Below the pieces are notes generated by a model, which was not told where the DNA came from, made no database searches, and saw only the letters and a program-made list of their open reading frames with translations. The translations under genes and the position numbers were made by a program. From Jiella soli (GTDB lineage: Bacteria; Pseudomonadota; Alphaproteobacteria; Rhizobiales; Rhizobiaceae), in NCBI RefSeq assembly GCF_020615385.1, contig NZ_JAJAVB010000025.1:85296-149295 (forward strand): DNA of 64,000 nt, in the 5' to 3' direction. How positions within the stretch are numbered: the stretch's first letter is position 1; each line of letters starts with the position of its first letter. Positions 18,000-27,260 of the stretch are shown in pieces.

Positions 18000-19510
18000 A
18001 GGATGCGGCAGGGCAGGAGCGGGGCGATGGCCGGCGCGCCGTCGTCATCGGTGCGGGATTCGGCGGCATCGCGCTCGCCATCCGTCTCCAGGCGGCGGGC
18101 TTTCAGACGGTGCTGGTCGAAAAGCGCGACAAGCCCGGCGGGCGCGCCTATGTCTACGAGGATCAGGGCTTCGTCTTCGACGCCGGGCCGACGGTCATCA
18201 CCGACCCGACGGCGCTTGAGGAACTCTTCGCCGTCTGCGGCCGCAAGCTCGCTGACTATGTCGAGCTCCTGCCGGTCTCTCCCTTCTACCGGCTGTGCTG
18301 GGAGGACGGCTACGCCTTCGACTACGCCAACGACCAGGCCGAACTCGACCGCCAGATTCAGGCCAAGAGCCCGGCCGACGTCGCCGGCTATCAGCGCTTC
18401 CTCGCCTATTCGAAAGAGGTGTTCCGGGAGGGCTACGAGAAGCTCGGCACCGTGCCGTTCCTCTCCTTCCGCGACATGATCCAGGCCGGGCCGCAGCTTG
18501 CCCGGCTCCAGGCCTGGCGCAGCGTCTATGCCAAGGTCTCCGAGTTCATCTCCGACGACCAGCTGCGACAGGCCTTCTCGTTCCATTCCCTGCTCGTCGG
18601 CGGCAATCCCTTCGCCACCTCCTCGATCTATGCGCTCATCCATGCGCTGGAGCGGCAATGGGGCGTCTGGTTCCCGCGCGGCGGCACCGGCGCGCTGATC
18701 CGCGGCCTCGTCCGCCTGTTCGAGGATATGGGCGGGCAGGTCGAGCTTTCGGCGGAGGTCGCCGCCATCGAGACGTCGGGCGGGAGGGCGAGCGCCGTCC
18801 TCCTCAAGGACGGCCGGCGATTCCCGGCCGACTGCGTCGCCTCCAATGCCGATGTCGTCCACACCTATGGCGGACTTCTCGGCGGGACGGACCGTGGACG
18901 CAAGGAAGCCAAGCGGCTCAAGTCGAAGCGCTTCTCCATGTCGCTCTTCGTCATCTATTTCGGGCTGAAGACGCACCGGCCGGAGCTGAAGCACCACACG
19001 GTCCTCTTCGGCGCGCGCTACCGGGAGCTGATCTCGGAGATCTTCAAGGGCAAGGAACTGCCCGGCGACTTCTCGCTTTACCTGCACAATCCGTGCGTCA
19101 CCGATCCCTCGCTCGCTCCGCCCGGCGCCGGCAGCTTCTACGTCCTGTCGCCCGTGCCGCATCTCGGCAATGCCGCGATCGACTGGGCCGTGGAGGGGCC
19201 GAAGTATCGCGACCGGATCTTCGACTATATGGAGGCCCGCTACATCCCCAATCTCAAAGCCGACCTTGTGACCAGCCGCATCTTCACCCCCTTCGATTTC
19301 CGCGACGAGCTCAATTCGCATCTGGGATCGGCCTTCTCGCTCGATCCGGTCCTGACGCAGAGCGCCTGGTTCCGGCCGCACAATCGCGATGGCGAGATAC
19401 CGAACCTCTATCTCGTGGGCGCCGGCACCCATCCCGGGGCGGGCGTTCCCGGGGTCGTCGGATCGGCCAAGGCGACGGCCGGGCTGATGATCGCGGACGC
19501 GGGGCGTTGA
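17996..19510 (+). CDS. crtI: Phytoene desaturase
   Basis: 504 residues. FAD site VVIGAGFGGIALAIRLQ at the N-terminus, KPGGRAYVYEDQGFVFDAGPTVITDP after it, and the C-terminal bacterial-type phytoene dehydrogenase signature NLYLVGAGTHPGAGVPGV. It introduces the double bonds that turn phytoene into lycopene. Its ATG overlaps the crtY stop by four bases. All catalytic landmarks of CrtI are present. Confidence 0.96.
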   Translation: MKDAAGQERGDGRRAVVIGAGFGGIALAIRLQAAGFQTVLVEKRDKPGGRAYVYEDQGFVFDAGPTVITDPTALEELFAVCGRKLADYVELLPVSPFYRLCWEDGYAFDYANDQAELDRQIQAKSPADVAGYQRFLAYSKEVFREGYEKLGTVPFLSFRDMIQAGPQLARLQAWRSVYAKVSEFISDDQLRQAFSFHSLLVGGNPFATSSIYALIHALERQWGVWFPRGGTGALIRGLVRLFEDMGGQVELSAEVAAIETSGGRASAVLLKDGRRFPADCVASNADVVHTYGGLLGGTDRGRKEAKRLKSKRFSMSLFVIYFGLKTHRPELKHHTVLFGARYRELISEIFKGKELPGDFSLYLHNPCVTDPSLAPPGAGSFYVLSPVPHLGNAAIDWAVEGPKYRDRIFDYMEARYIPNLKADLVTSRIFTPFDFRDELNSHLGSAFSLDPVLTQSAWFRPHNRDGEIPNLYLVGAGTHPGAGVPGVVGSAKATAGLMIADAGR

Positions 19511-19515
19511 GCATC

Positions 19516-20502
19516 GTGTCCCTGTCGACGCCATTGAACCTGCCACTCGATCCGGAGGCGCGCGCCGATCTCGCCGCCATGGCGGAGCGCTCGATCGCCC
19601 GCGGCTCGAAGAGCTTCGCCGCCGCCGCCAGGCTCTTCGATGCCGAGACGCGCAAGAGCGCGATGATGCTCTATGCCTGGTGCCGCCACTGCGACGATGC
19701 GATCGACGACCAGCGCCTCGGCTTTGCCCGGCGCCGGCTCGCCACCGAGCCGTCGCCCGCCGAGCGGCTGGAGGCGCTGGAACGCGAGACGCTGGCGGCG
19801 CTCGCGGGCGCCCCGACGGCCGAGCCGAGCTTCCGGGCCATCGCCGACGTCTCGGCCCGGCACGGGCTGCCGCAGGGCCTCGTCCTCGACCACCTCGCCG
19901 GCTACCGCATGGATGTGGAGGAACGCCGCTACGACACGATCGGCGAGACGCTGCAATACTGCTATCACGTCGCCGGCGTCGTCGGGGTGATGATGGCGAT
20001 CGTGATGAAGGCCGAGGGCGAGGATGCGCTCGATCGGGCCTGCGATCTCGGGATCGCCTTCCAGCTGACCAATATCGCCCGCGACATCGTCGAGGACGCC
20101 CGTGTCGGGCGGATCTACCTGCCGCGGGAGTGGCTCGCCGAGGCCGACATCACGCCGGCCCAGATCCTCGATCCGCGCTTCCGGCCCGTGGTGGCGCTCC
20201 TCGCCCACCGGCTGGTCGACCTTGCCGAGCCCTATTACGGCTCCGCCTTCCACGGGCTCGGCGCACTGTCGCTGCGCTCCGCCTGGGCGGTGGCGATGGC
20301 GCACGGGGTCTATCGGGAGATCGGCCTCGAGGTGAAGGCGCTGGGGCCGGCCGCCTGGGACCGGCGGGCCGCCACCGGCCGCACGTCGAAGCTTAGGCAT
20401 GTGGCGCTCGGTGCCGCCAAGGCGGGGCTCGCCCGCCGCACCAGGGTGCAGGAACGGCCGGCGACGCTCTGGACCCGTCCCCGTCCGGCCAAGCCTTCCT
20501 GA
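19516..20502 (+). CDS. crtB: Phytoene synthase
   Basis: 328 residues from a GTG at 19516, with GGGGCG nine bases upstream; a TTG at 19507 that overlaps the crtI stop (TTGA) is an alternative and would add three residues. The first aspartate-rich motif is CDDAIDD (about residues 59-65), the second NIARDIVEDA. It condenses two geranylgeranyl diphosphates to phytoene, the committed step. Last gene of the crtX-Y-I-B run. Confidence 0.94.
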   Translation: MSLSTPLNLPLDPEARADLAAMAERSIARGSKSFAAAARLFDAETRKSAMMLYAWCRHCDDAIDDQRLGFARRRLATEPSPAERLEALERETLAALAGAPTAEPSFRAIADVSARHGLPQGLVLDHLAGYRMDVEERRYDTIGETLQYCYHVAGVVGVMMAIVMKAEGEDALDRACDLGIAFQLTNIARDIVEDARVGRIYLPREWLAEADITPAQILDPRFRPVVALLAHRLVDLAEPYYGSAFHGLGALSLRSAWAVAMAHGVYREIGLEVKALGPAAWDRRAATGRTSKLRHVALGAAKAGLARRTRVQERPATLWTRPRPAKPS

Positions 20503-20640
20503 CCGGACACGTCCGATCGCGGAGGCTGTTCGCCCCCGCTCCCCTGGGCCGTTCGCCCGCAGCTGCGCCGAGAAGTCGCGGGCGTCGCCACCCAAACTTG
20601 ACGGAACACATGTGCAAGCGCCGCCCTTGCACCACCAAAC

Positions 20641-20662
20641 CCGGCCGGCAATGCCCGGCCGG
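20641..20662. terminator. GC-rich hairpin after crtB
   Basis: Eight-base arms CCGGCCGG (20641-20648 and 20655-20662) separated by six bases. It lies between crtB and the PQQ-type dehydrogenase, 27 bases before the latter start. No clear T-run follows, so it could be a weak terminator or an mRNA structure. Confidence 0.4.
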
Positions 20663-20688
20663 CTCGTGTTTCGAAAAGGGAGAGCCAC

Positions 20689-22074
20689 ATGAACCGTTTC
20701 ACACGGCTGGCGTCGACGTCGGCCATCCTCATCCTGACCGCATCCGCGGCACAGGCCGCGGGCACCGCCGCGACCGCCGCCGACGGATCCTCCGATGAGA
20801 AGCTCCTGACCGGCGAGACGGCCTATGGCAGCTGGGAACAGGCCGAGCCCGGCCTGAAGCTGAAGATCACCCCGTCGGCCATGCCGGAGCCCTTCGCGAC
20901 GCAGTCGGCGAGCAACACACCCGGCATCGCGGCCCGGCCCGACGACGCCAGGCCCCAGGTCATGAAGGGCTTCGAGGTGTCGGAATTTGCCAGCGGCCTG
21001 CAGCAGCCCCGCGTCATCACCATCGCCCCGAACGGCGACGTCTTCGTCGCCGACAGCGGTGCCGGCGAGATCCACGTCTTCCGGATGGCAGACGACGGCA
21101 CCGTTTCCAAGAAGAGCGTCTTCGCCAGCGGCCTCAACCGGCCCTATGGCGTCGCCTTCTACCCGAACGGCGACGATCCGGACCATGTCTATGTCGGCAA
21201 CACCGACAGCGTCGTGCGCTTTCCCTATTCCAGCGGCGACATGAAGGCGTCGGCCGAGCCGGAGACAATCGTTCCGGAGCTTCCGACCGGCTATCACTGG
21301 ACCCGCGACATCGTCTTCTCGGCGGACGGCAAGACGATGTACGTCGCGGTCGGCTCGGACTCCAACGTGGCGCTCGAGACGATGGAGCCGCATCCGCCGG
21401 AAAGCTTCGTCGAGGAGAACTCCAAGGGCGCGGCCTGGGGCGACGAGCGCTGGCGCGCCGACGTTCTCGCCTTCGATCCGGACGGCAAGAACCGCCGCAT
21501 CTACGCCACCGGCCTTCGCAACTGCTCCGGCATGACCATCCAGCCGGCGACGAAGGATCTGTGGTGCGTCGTCAACGAGCGCGACGAACTCGGCGACAAT
21601 TTGCCGCCGGACTATGCCACGCGTGTCCAGGAGGGACACTTCTACGGCTGGCCCTGGTACTATATCGGCGAGAACAAGGACCCGCGTTGGAAGATGGCGC
21701 CGCGGCCCGAGCTGGCGGACGCGGTCACCGTGCCGGACATCCTGTTCCAGCCGCATTCGGCGCCGCTCGGCATCGATTTCTACACCGGCAAGATGTTCCC
21801 CTCGGACTATAACGGCGACGCGTTCGTCGCCATGCACGGCTCCTGGAACCGCGACCATCGCACCGGCTACAAGGTGGTTCGGCTGATCTTCAAGGACGGC
21901 AAGCCGACCGGCGTCTACCAGGACTTCATGACCGGCTTTGTGCTCGACGACCAGCAGGTCTGGGGCCGTCCCGTCGACGTCACCATGGCGCATGACGGCT
22001 CGCTGCTCGTCTCGGAGGACGGCACCGGCACGATCTGGCGCGTCACCGCCGGGCAGAAGCAGGCGGCGCAGTAG
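20689..22074 (+). CDS. Exported PQQ-type sugar (sorbosone) dehydrogenase-like protein
   Basis: 461 residues with a signal peptide (MNRFTRLASTSAILILTASAAQA) and a GGAGAG-like ribosome site (GGGAGAGCC). The beta-propeller core shows GLQQPRVITIAPNGDVFVADSG, GLNRPYGVAF, YATGLRNCSGM and HGSWNRDHRTGYKVVR, as in the glucose/sorbosone dehydrogenase family that uses PQQ with an active-site His. Predicted to oxidise aldoses in the periplasm. It sits inside the carotenoid cluster between crtB and crtZ, with no obvious pathway link; PQQ synthesis genes are not in the window. Confidence 0.85.
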   Translation: MNRFTRLASTSAILILTASAAQAAGTAATAADGSSDEKLLTGETAYGSWEQAEPGLKLKITPSAMPEPFATQSASNTPGIAARPDDARPQVMKGFEVSEFASGLQQPRVITIAPNGDVFVADSGAGEIHVFRMADDGTVSKKSVFASGLNRPYGVAFYPNGDDPDHVYVGNTDSVVRFPYSSGDMKASAEPETIVPELPTGYHWTRDIVFSADGKTMYVAVGSDSNVALETMEPHPPESFVEENSKGAAWGDERWRADVLAFDPDGKNRRIYATGLRNCSGMTIQPATKDLWCVVNERDELGDNLPPDYATRVQEGHFYGWPWYYIGENKDPRWKMAPRPELADAVTVPDILFQPHSAPLGIDFYTGKMFPSDYNGDAFVAMHGSWNRDHRTGYKVVRLIFKDGKPTGVYQDFMTGFVLDDQQVWGRPVDVTMAHDGSLLVSEDGTGTIWRVTAGQKQAAQ

Positions 22075-22244
22075 CTGCCCGAATAGACGCAGGTCGGGCG
22101 CCGCGGGAGCGCTCGGCCTGTTGGGAGGCCGGAAATCAAGGCAGGTGAGGCCGGGCCCTATCGCTTAGCTCCAGTGTCGGCGTTCGAACGCGAGCAAGAC
22201 CGCAGCCATTTGGCAGGCGCTTCCGACGAAACCTCGGGTCCGCC

Positions 22245-22790
22245 TCAGTGCAGCGTCGCGCCGTCGCGGCCGCTGTCCTCGGGACGCCGCGAACGTGCCG
22301 CGCGTTCGCTCTCGATGGTTCCCGCCGCGCGCAGCTGGTCGCGCAGCCGGTCGACCGGCGGGGCATAGAGGAAGCCGAAGGAGACGGCGCCGTCCTTGCC
22401 CTCGACGGCGTGGTGAAGGCGGTGCGCCTGGACGAGACGCTTGGCATATCCCTTGTGCGGGATGTTCCGGAACGGCCAGCGCTGGTGCACCAGCCCATCA
22501 TGGACGATGAAGTAGAAGGCGCCGTAGAGCGTGATCCCGACGGCGATCGCGCCGACGACGGGATGGCCGAGACCGGCGATGGCGAAGAGCGCGATCGCCA
22601 GGACCGAGAAGACCACGGCGTAGAGGTCGTTCTTCTCGAACAGGCCCTCGCGCGGCTCGTGATGGGAGCGGTGCCAGCCCCAGCCCCAGCCATGCATGAT
22701 GTATTTGTGCGCGGCCCAGGCCACCGCTTCCATGACGAGGAAGACGGCGAGGGCGATGCCGACGAGGGCGAGGGTGGTCCAGGATATCAT
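22245..22790 (-). CDS. crtZ: Beta-carotene hydroxylase
   Basis: 181 residues, starting at the ATG at 22790 (MISWTTLALVGIALAVFLVMEAVAWAAHKYIMH). Histidine clusters HKYIMH, HRSHH, HDGLVHQRW and HRLHH are the di-iron ligands of the membrane fatty-acid-hydroxylase-like CrtZ. It hydroxylates the 3 and 3' carbons of beta-carotene to give zeaxanthin, the substrate of CrtX. It is downstream of crtE on the same strand (124-base gap) and convergent with the sugar dehydrogenase. Confidence 0.95.
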   Translation of the reverse strand: MISWTTLALVGIALAVFLVMEAVAWAAHKYIMHGWGWGWHRSHHEPREGLFEKNDLYAVVFSVLAIALFAIAGLGHPVVGAIAVGITLYGAFYFIVHDGLVHQRWPFRNIPHKGYAKRLVQAHRLHHAVEGKDGAVSFGFLYAPPVDRLRDQLRAAGTIESERAARSRRPEDSGRDGATLH

Positions 22791-22914
22791 TGCGGGCCCG
22801 TGATCCTTTGCCGGCCGCCCATACACCGCTCGCGGCGGGCAGGGCGCACCGGCAACTAACGAGGCAAGGTAGGTGCTTCGCCGCCGGAACGAAAGCCCCG
22901 GCCGATTGCCGCAG

Positions 22915-23862
22915 CTATCTTGCGCCGGCGCCAGGATCCCGGCGCTCGGCCGCCGCCACGCCGAGAGGTTCCAGCGAGCCAGCGAGCGCTTTGTCGAAGA
23001 TGAGGTCGAGCAGCATGTGCATCCGGTTCGTCGGCCCGAACACCTCGCTCAGCCGCTGATGCGCGTCGGCGAGATGGCGTTCGATGCGATGCATGACCGA
23101 TGGGCGGCCGATCAGCGAGACGATGGTCGACTTGCCTTGATCCTTGCCCACGTCCTTGCCGATCAGGACGGCGCTCGACGTGCCGTCGAGAAGGTCGTCG
23201 AGGAGCTGGAAGGCGTGTCCGAGATCGGCGGCGAAATCGCGCAGGAGCGCCCGCACGCGGCCGTTCGCGCCGGCCACCACGGCGCCGATCTCCACGGCCG
23301 CCGAAAACAGCGAGCCGGTCTTCAGGCCGTTGGTGGTGGCGATCTCGGACAGCGCCCGCGTCGCCCGTCCGCCTCTGAGATCCTCGAACTGGCCGCCGAC
23401 GAGGCCCGCCGTGCCGACGGCGCGGGTGAGGATCGCGATCGCCTCGCTGCGCTCGCGCGCGGCAAGGCCGGGGATGGTGGCGAGCAGCTGGAACGCACCG
23501 GCCAGGACCGCGATCGACGACAGCACCGCGACGTCCTCGCCGAAGGTCATGTGGATCGCCGGCCGGCCGCGACGCATGGCGGCATTGTCCATGCAGGGCA
23601 GATCGTCGAGAACGAGCGAGGCGGCATGCACCATCTCGACGGCGCAGCCGGCGTCGATCGCCGTCTCGACGTCGCCGCCGAGATCCTCGGCCGTCAGCGC
23701 GGCCATCAACGGCCGAAGCCGCTTGCCGGGAGCGAGGATGCTCTCGGCGATCGCGGCATCGAGTTCGCTCTGGCCCGGCAGGGCCTGCGGGACCAGCACG
23801 GCGAGGCGGCTGTCGATCCGGTCGCGATAGGCCGAAAGGCCGCTCTTCAGGTTCGTGGTCAT
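22915..23862 (-). CDS. crtE: Geranylgeranyl diphosphate synthase
   Basis: 315 residues, all-alpha prenyltransferase. The first aspartate motif is DDLPCMDN (from Asp86), with PGKRLRP upstream, and the second is FQLLDDLLD. The insertion in the first motif (DDLPxxD) is typical of the short-chain type that makes C15/C20 products; the crt context indicates C20 supply to CrtB. First gene of a crtE-crtZ unit, divergent from idi2 across about 100 bases. Confidence 0.92.
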   Translation of the reverse strand: MTTNLKSGLSAYRDRIDSRLAVLVPQALPGQSELDAAIAESILAPGKRLRPLMAALTAEDLGGDVETAIDAGCAVEMVHAASLVLDDLPCMDNAAMRRGRPAIHMTFGEDVAVLSSIAVLAGAFQLLATIPGLAARERSEAIAILTRAVGTAGLVGGQFEDLRGGRATRALSEIATTNGLKTGSLFSAAVEIGAVVAGANGRVRALLRDFAADLGHAFQLLDDLLDGTSSAVLIGKDVGKDQGKSTIVSLIGRPSVMHRIERHLADAHQRLSEVFGPTNRMHMLLDLIFDKALAGSLEPLGVAAAERRDPGAGAR

Positions 23863-23902
23863 GGCCTGCCGTGCGTCCGTGTCCAGAAATATTTACATCT
23901 AC

Positions 23903-23920
23903 TGTACACACAAATGGACA
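23903..23920. promoter_or_regulatory. TGT-N12-ACA element in crtE/idi2 divergent promoter
   Basis: TGTACACACAAATGGACA fits the TGT-N12-ACA consensus bound by PpsR/CrtJ, the redox/light repressor of crt and bch genes in purple bacteria. It lies in the AT-richer gap between crtE and idi2. No bacteriochlorophyll or reaction-centre genes are present, so regulation by a PpsR homologue is inference; the pattern is short enough to occur by chance. Confidence 0.35.
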
Positions 23921-23963
23921 GCAAATGCCAATGCGATCCTGACATGCGGACGCCGCGAAGAAA

Positions 23964-25073
23964 ATGCGATATTCCCCGCCTGTGACGAAAGGACCGTTCC
24001 CCGCCGTGACCGAGCCCACCGACCCTCGTGCCCGCGGCGACATCGCGGGTCGCAAAAGCGATCACCTCGACATCGTGCTCAACCCGACGCTGTCGGGCCG
24101 GCGTGCGTCGAGCGGGTTCGACGCGATCGTCTTCGAGCATCTTGCGCTGCCGGAACTCGCCCTGTCCGCGATCGATCTGTCGACGCGCTTTCTCGGCCGC
24201 AGCCTCAACGCGCCGCTCCTGATCTCGTCGATGACCGGGGGGCCGGAGCGGGCGGCGCGGATCAACCACAATCTCGCCGAGGCGGCGGAGGCGCTCGGCA
24301 TCGCGCTCGCCGTCGGCTCGCAGCGCATCGCGATCGAGGGGCGGGCGACCGGCGGGCTCGACCGCAGCCTGCGCGACCTCGCGCCGAGCATCCCGATTCT
24401 TGCCAATGTCGGGGCGGCGCAGCTCGGCCTCGGCTATGGCCGGGGCGAGGCGGAGCGGGCGGTGGAAATGATCGGCGCCGACGCTCTGATCATCCATCTC
24501 AACCCGCTGCAGGAGGCGGTGCAGCCGGGCGGCGACACCGACTGGCGCGGGATCCTGCGGGCGATCGAGACGCTCGCCCGCGATCTCGCCGTGCCGCTCG
24601 TCGTCAAGGAGGTCGGCGCCGGAATCTCGGGCGCTCTCGCGCGGCGGCTCGTCGAGGCGGGCGCCCAGACGATCGACGTCGCCGGCGCCGGCGGCACGAG
24701 CTGGGCGGCGGTCGAGGCCGAGCGCAGCGAGGATGCGTTGACCCGCGCGACGGCGCTCGTCTTCTCCGATTGGGGGATCCCGACCGCCCGGGCGATCGCC
24801 GATGTGCGCCGCGCCTGCCCGGAGACGACGGTGATCGGCTCGGGCGGCATCAAGACCGGGCTCGACGTCGCCAAGGCGATCCGGCTCGGCGCCGATCTCG
24901 CCGGCCAGGCGGCGGCCTCGCTCGGGGCCGCCGACCGGTCCGCCGAGGCGGTCGTGACGCACTTCTCCGCGGTGATCACGCAGCTGCGCATCGCCTGCTT
25001 CTGCACCGGCTCGGCCGATCTGAAGGCGCTGCGACAGGCGCCGCTGCTCGCTCCTCCGGACTATCTGGAATAG
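23964..25073 (+). CDS. idi2: Isopentenyl-diphosphate delta-isomerase, type 2 (FMN)
   Basis: 369 residues (355 if translation begins at the GTG at 24006). It shows the type 2 IDI pattern: [76 protein letters not shown]. This FMN enzyme interconverts IPP and DMAPP, balancing precursors for CrtE. Divergent from crtE; its 3' end overlaps that of cbbR by 13 bases. Confidence 0.94.
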   Translation: MRYSPPVTKGPFPAVTEPTDPRARGDIAGRKSDHLDIVLNPTLSGRRASSGFDAIVFEHLALPELALSAIDLSTRFLGRSLNAPLLISSMTGGPERAARINHNLAEAAEALGIALAVGSQRIAIEGRATGGLDRSLRDLAPSIPILANVGAAQLGLGYGRGEAERAVEMIGADALIIHLNPLQEAVQPGGDTDWRGILRAIETLARDLAVPLVVKEVGAGISGALARRLVEAGAQTIDVAGAGGTSWAAVEAERSEDALTRATALVFSDWGIPTARAIADVRRACPETTVIGSGGIKTGLDVAKAIRLGADLAGQAAASLGAADRSAEAVVTHFSAVITQLRIACFCTGSADLKALRQAPLLAPPDYLE

Positions 25074-26032
25074 GCGGATCGTCCCGCCGTCTCCTCGACC
25101 CCCTCGGCCGGGTAGAGCCGGCCGAGCAGCGGCAGATGCGTGGCCCCCTTCTTGACGAGGAAGGTCTTGAACGCGATCTCGACCGGCGAGGAGATGCGCT
25201 CCTTCCGGCATACGGCGTACCATTTGCGCCGGATCGGCATGCCGCTGACGTCGAGGACCGCCAGCCGGTTCATCTCGACCTCGAAGGCGATCGTGTGGGC
25301 CGAGATGAAGGCGATGCCGAGCCCCGCCATCACCGCCTGCTTGATCGTCTCGTTCGAGCCCATCTCGACCGAGCGCGCCTGCAGCTGGTCGAGATGATCG
25401 CCGAAGAAGATCTCCAGCGCCGTGCGCGTGCCCGAACCCTGCTCGCGGATGATGAAGGTCTCTTCCAGAAGGCGCTCGCGGCCGATCTCGCACGCCCCGG
25501 CGAGCGGGTGGTCGGGCGGCGCGATCATCACCAGGGGATGGTCGCCGAAGCAGATCGAGGCGACCGGGAAGGTGAGCGGCGGGCGGCCCATCAGCGCGAT
25601 GTCGAGCCGGTATTCCTTGAGGTCCGAGACGATCTCGTCGCGATTGCCGACCTTCAGCCGCATCTCGATGCCGGGATAGTCCTTCTGGAATCCGGCGATC
25701 AGACGCGGGGCGAAATATTTCGCGGTCGACACGACGCCGAGCCGGATCGTGCCGGTGCGCACGCCCTTGACCGCCGCGATCTCGTCGGAAAGAGCCCGCA
25801 GCGTGGTCTCCACCGTATTGGCGGCGGCGAGCACGGCGGCCCCCGCCGTCGTCAGCCGCATCCCGTCGCTGGTGCGGTCGAACAGCGACACGCCGAATTC
25901 GTCCTCCATCTGCTTTATCTGTAAAGTGACCGCCGGCGCGGTCAGCCCGATCTGGCGGGCGGCGGCCGCGACGGTGCCGTGGCGGCTGATCGCCTGGACC
26001 GATCGCAACTGGCGCAAAGTGAGGTTTCGCAT
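25061..26032 (-). CDS. cbbR: LysR-type regulator of CBB genes
   Basis: 323 residues. Winged helix at residues 1-60 ([32 protein letters not shown], split here by family convention into helix-turn-helix plus linker helix), then a periplasmic-binding-protein-like effector domain. The gene is divergent from cbbF, the standard arrangement for CbbR, which activates the operon in response to metabolites such as RuBP or NADPH. An AT-rich gap with two T-N11-A elements separates them. Confidence 0.92.
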   Translation of the reverse strand: MRNLTLRQLRSVQAISRHGTVAAAARQIGLTAPAVTLQIKQMEDEFGVSLFDRTSDGMRLTTAGAAVLAAANTVETTLRALSDEIAAVKGVRTGTIRLGVVSTAKYFAPRLIAGFQKDYPGIEMRLKVGNRDEIVSDLKEYRLDIALMGRPPLTFPVASICFGDHPLVMIAPPDHPLAGACEIGRERLLEETFIIREQGSGTRTALEIFFGDHLDQLQARSVEMGSNETIKQAVMAGLGIAFISAHTIAFEVEMNRLAVLDVSGMPIRRKWYAVCRKERISSPVEIAFKTFLVKKGATHLPLLGRLYPAEGVEETAGRSAYSR

Positions 26033-26040
26033 GCCGAGCT

Positions 26041-26090
26041 AATTATTTTATTTTACCGATTGCGTAAAGATAATAAATTTTACTTATACG
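26041..26090. promoter_or_regulatory. Probable CbbR operator, cbbR/cbbF
   Basis: The only strongly AT-rich gap in this region. TTTAC (26052-26056) and GTAAA (26064-26068) form an inverted repeat with 7-base spacer, and ATAA (26073-26076) with TTAT (26084-26087) forms another with 7-base spacer. Both contain the T-N11-A core of LysR sites. Position between cbbR and cbbF supports CbbR binding. Confidence 0.65.
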
Positions 26091-26164
26091 GCCCGTCCGG
26101 CCAGTGTTCACCCAACGGCGGTGAACGCGGTCGCAGAACCCCGACACCGAACAGGAGGAAATGA

Positions 26165-27208
26165 ATGCCCTCGTCCCTCGACGCCTATCTCGGCTCCGCA
26201 TCCGGCCAGGACCCGCTCCGCCAGAAGGTCGCCGACACGGTGCGCCATCTCGCGGCGGCCGCGGTCAAAGTGCGCAACACCATCATCGCCGGCGGCAGCG
26301 GCGAGAGCCTTGGCGCCTCGCGTGACGCGACGAATGGCGGCGGCGACGTGCAGAAGGAGCTCGACGTGGTCGCCGACCGGGCCTTCCTCGATGCGGCGAA
26401 GGCGGCGCCGATCGCCTTCTTCGGCTCCGAGGAGCAGGACGAGGCGGTGGTGCTGAAGCCCGGCGAGGCGCTGGCGATCGCGATCGATCCCCTCGACGGC
26501 TCGTCGAACATCGAGACCAATGTGTCGATCGGTACGATCTTCTCGATCCTGCCGGTCGAGGAAGCGCACCAAGCCGACCCGAAGTCGGTGTTCACCCAGC
26601 CGGGATCGCGGCAGCTCGCCGCCGGCTTCTTCATCTACGGGCCGCAGCTGCTCCTGGTGCTCACCGTCGGCAACGGCACGCATGTCTTCATCTTCAAGCC
26701 GGGCTTCGGCGGTTTCGTCGAACTCACCGGCTCTGTGACGATCGCCGACCGCGCCAAGGAGTTCGCGATCAACGCCTCGAACTATCGGCACTGGGACCCG
26801 CAGATCCGCAGCTATATCGATGACTGCCTCGCCGGAACGGAAGGCCCGCGCGAGCGCGACTTCAACATGCGCTGGGTCGGCTCGATGGTCGCCGACTGCT
26901 ACCGCATCCTGGTGCGCGGAGGGATCTTTCTCTACCCTGGCGACGGACGCCAGGGCTACCAGAAGGGCCGGTTGCGGCTGCTCTACGAGGCCAATCCCGT
27001 CGCCTTCTGCGTCGAGCAGGCGGGCGGTGCCGCGACCGACGGCGTCAACCGCATTCTCGACATCGTGCCGGAGGGGCTGCATGTGCGCACGCCGCTGGTC
27101 TTCGGATCGAAGCGCGAGGTCGAGCGCGTCGGCCGCTACATGGCCGATCCGTCGGCACTCAGCGAACGCTCGCCGCTGTTCGGCAAGCGAAGCCTGTTCC
27201 GGGCCTGA
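26165..27208 (+). CDS. cbbF: Fructose-1,6-bisphosphatase class I
   Basis: 347 residues preceded by AGGAGG. Metal and substrate motifs GSEEQDE, AIAIDPLDGSSNIETNVSIGTIFSI and FLYPGDGRQGYQKGRLRLLYEANP identify class I FBPase; the C-terminal third carries the sugar-phosphate site. It dephosphorylates fructose-1,6-bisphosphate and, in CBB operons, often sedoheptulose-1,7-bisphosphate. First gene of the cbbFPTALSXE operon, divergent from cbbR. Confidence 0.95.
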   Translation: MPSSLDAYLGSASGQDPLRQKVADTVRHLAAAAVKVRNTIIAGGSGESLGASRDATNGGGDVQKELDVVADRAFLDAAKAAPIAFFGSEEQDEAVVLKPGEALAIAIDPLDGSSNIETNVSIGTIFSILPVEEAHQADPKSVFTQPGSRQLAAGFFIYGPQLLLVLTVGNGTHVFIFKPGFGGFVELTGSVTIADRAKEFAINASNYRHWDPQIRSYIDDCLAGTEGPRERDFNMRWVGSMVADCYRILVRGGIFLYPGDGRQGYQKGRLRLLYEANPVAFCVEQAGGAATDGVNRILDIVPEGLHVRTPLVFGSKREVERVGRYMADPSALSERSPLFGKRSLFRA

Positions 27209-27214
27209 CCCGGT

Positions 27215-27247
27215 CGGACGAACGGGGCGGGGAGGCCCCTTCGTCCG
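27215..27247 (+). other. Intercistronic hairpin before cbbP
   Basis: CGGACGAA (27215-27222) pairs with TTCGTCCG (27240-27247), and GGGG (27224-27227) with CCCC (27236-27239) across a one-base bulge. The cbbP ribosome site GGAGGAGG follows immediately. Likely an mRNA stability or processing structure. Confidence 0.5.
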
Positions 27248-27260
27248 GGAGGAGGAATGA

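Noticed and set aside
23864-23963. Evidence for a photosynthesis gene cluster
   Set aside because: Although a PpsR-type box is present, no bch, puf, puh or puc gene occurs in the window, so phototrophy is not claimed.
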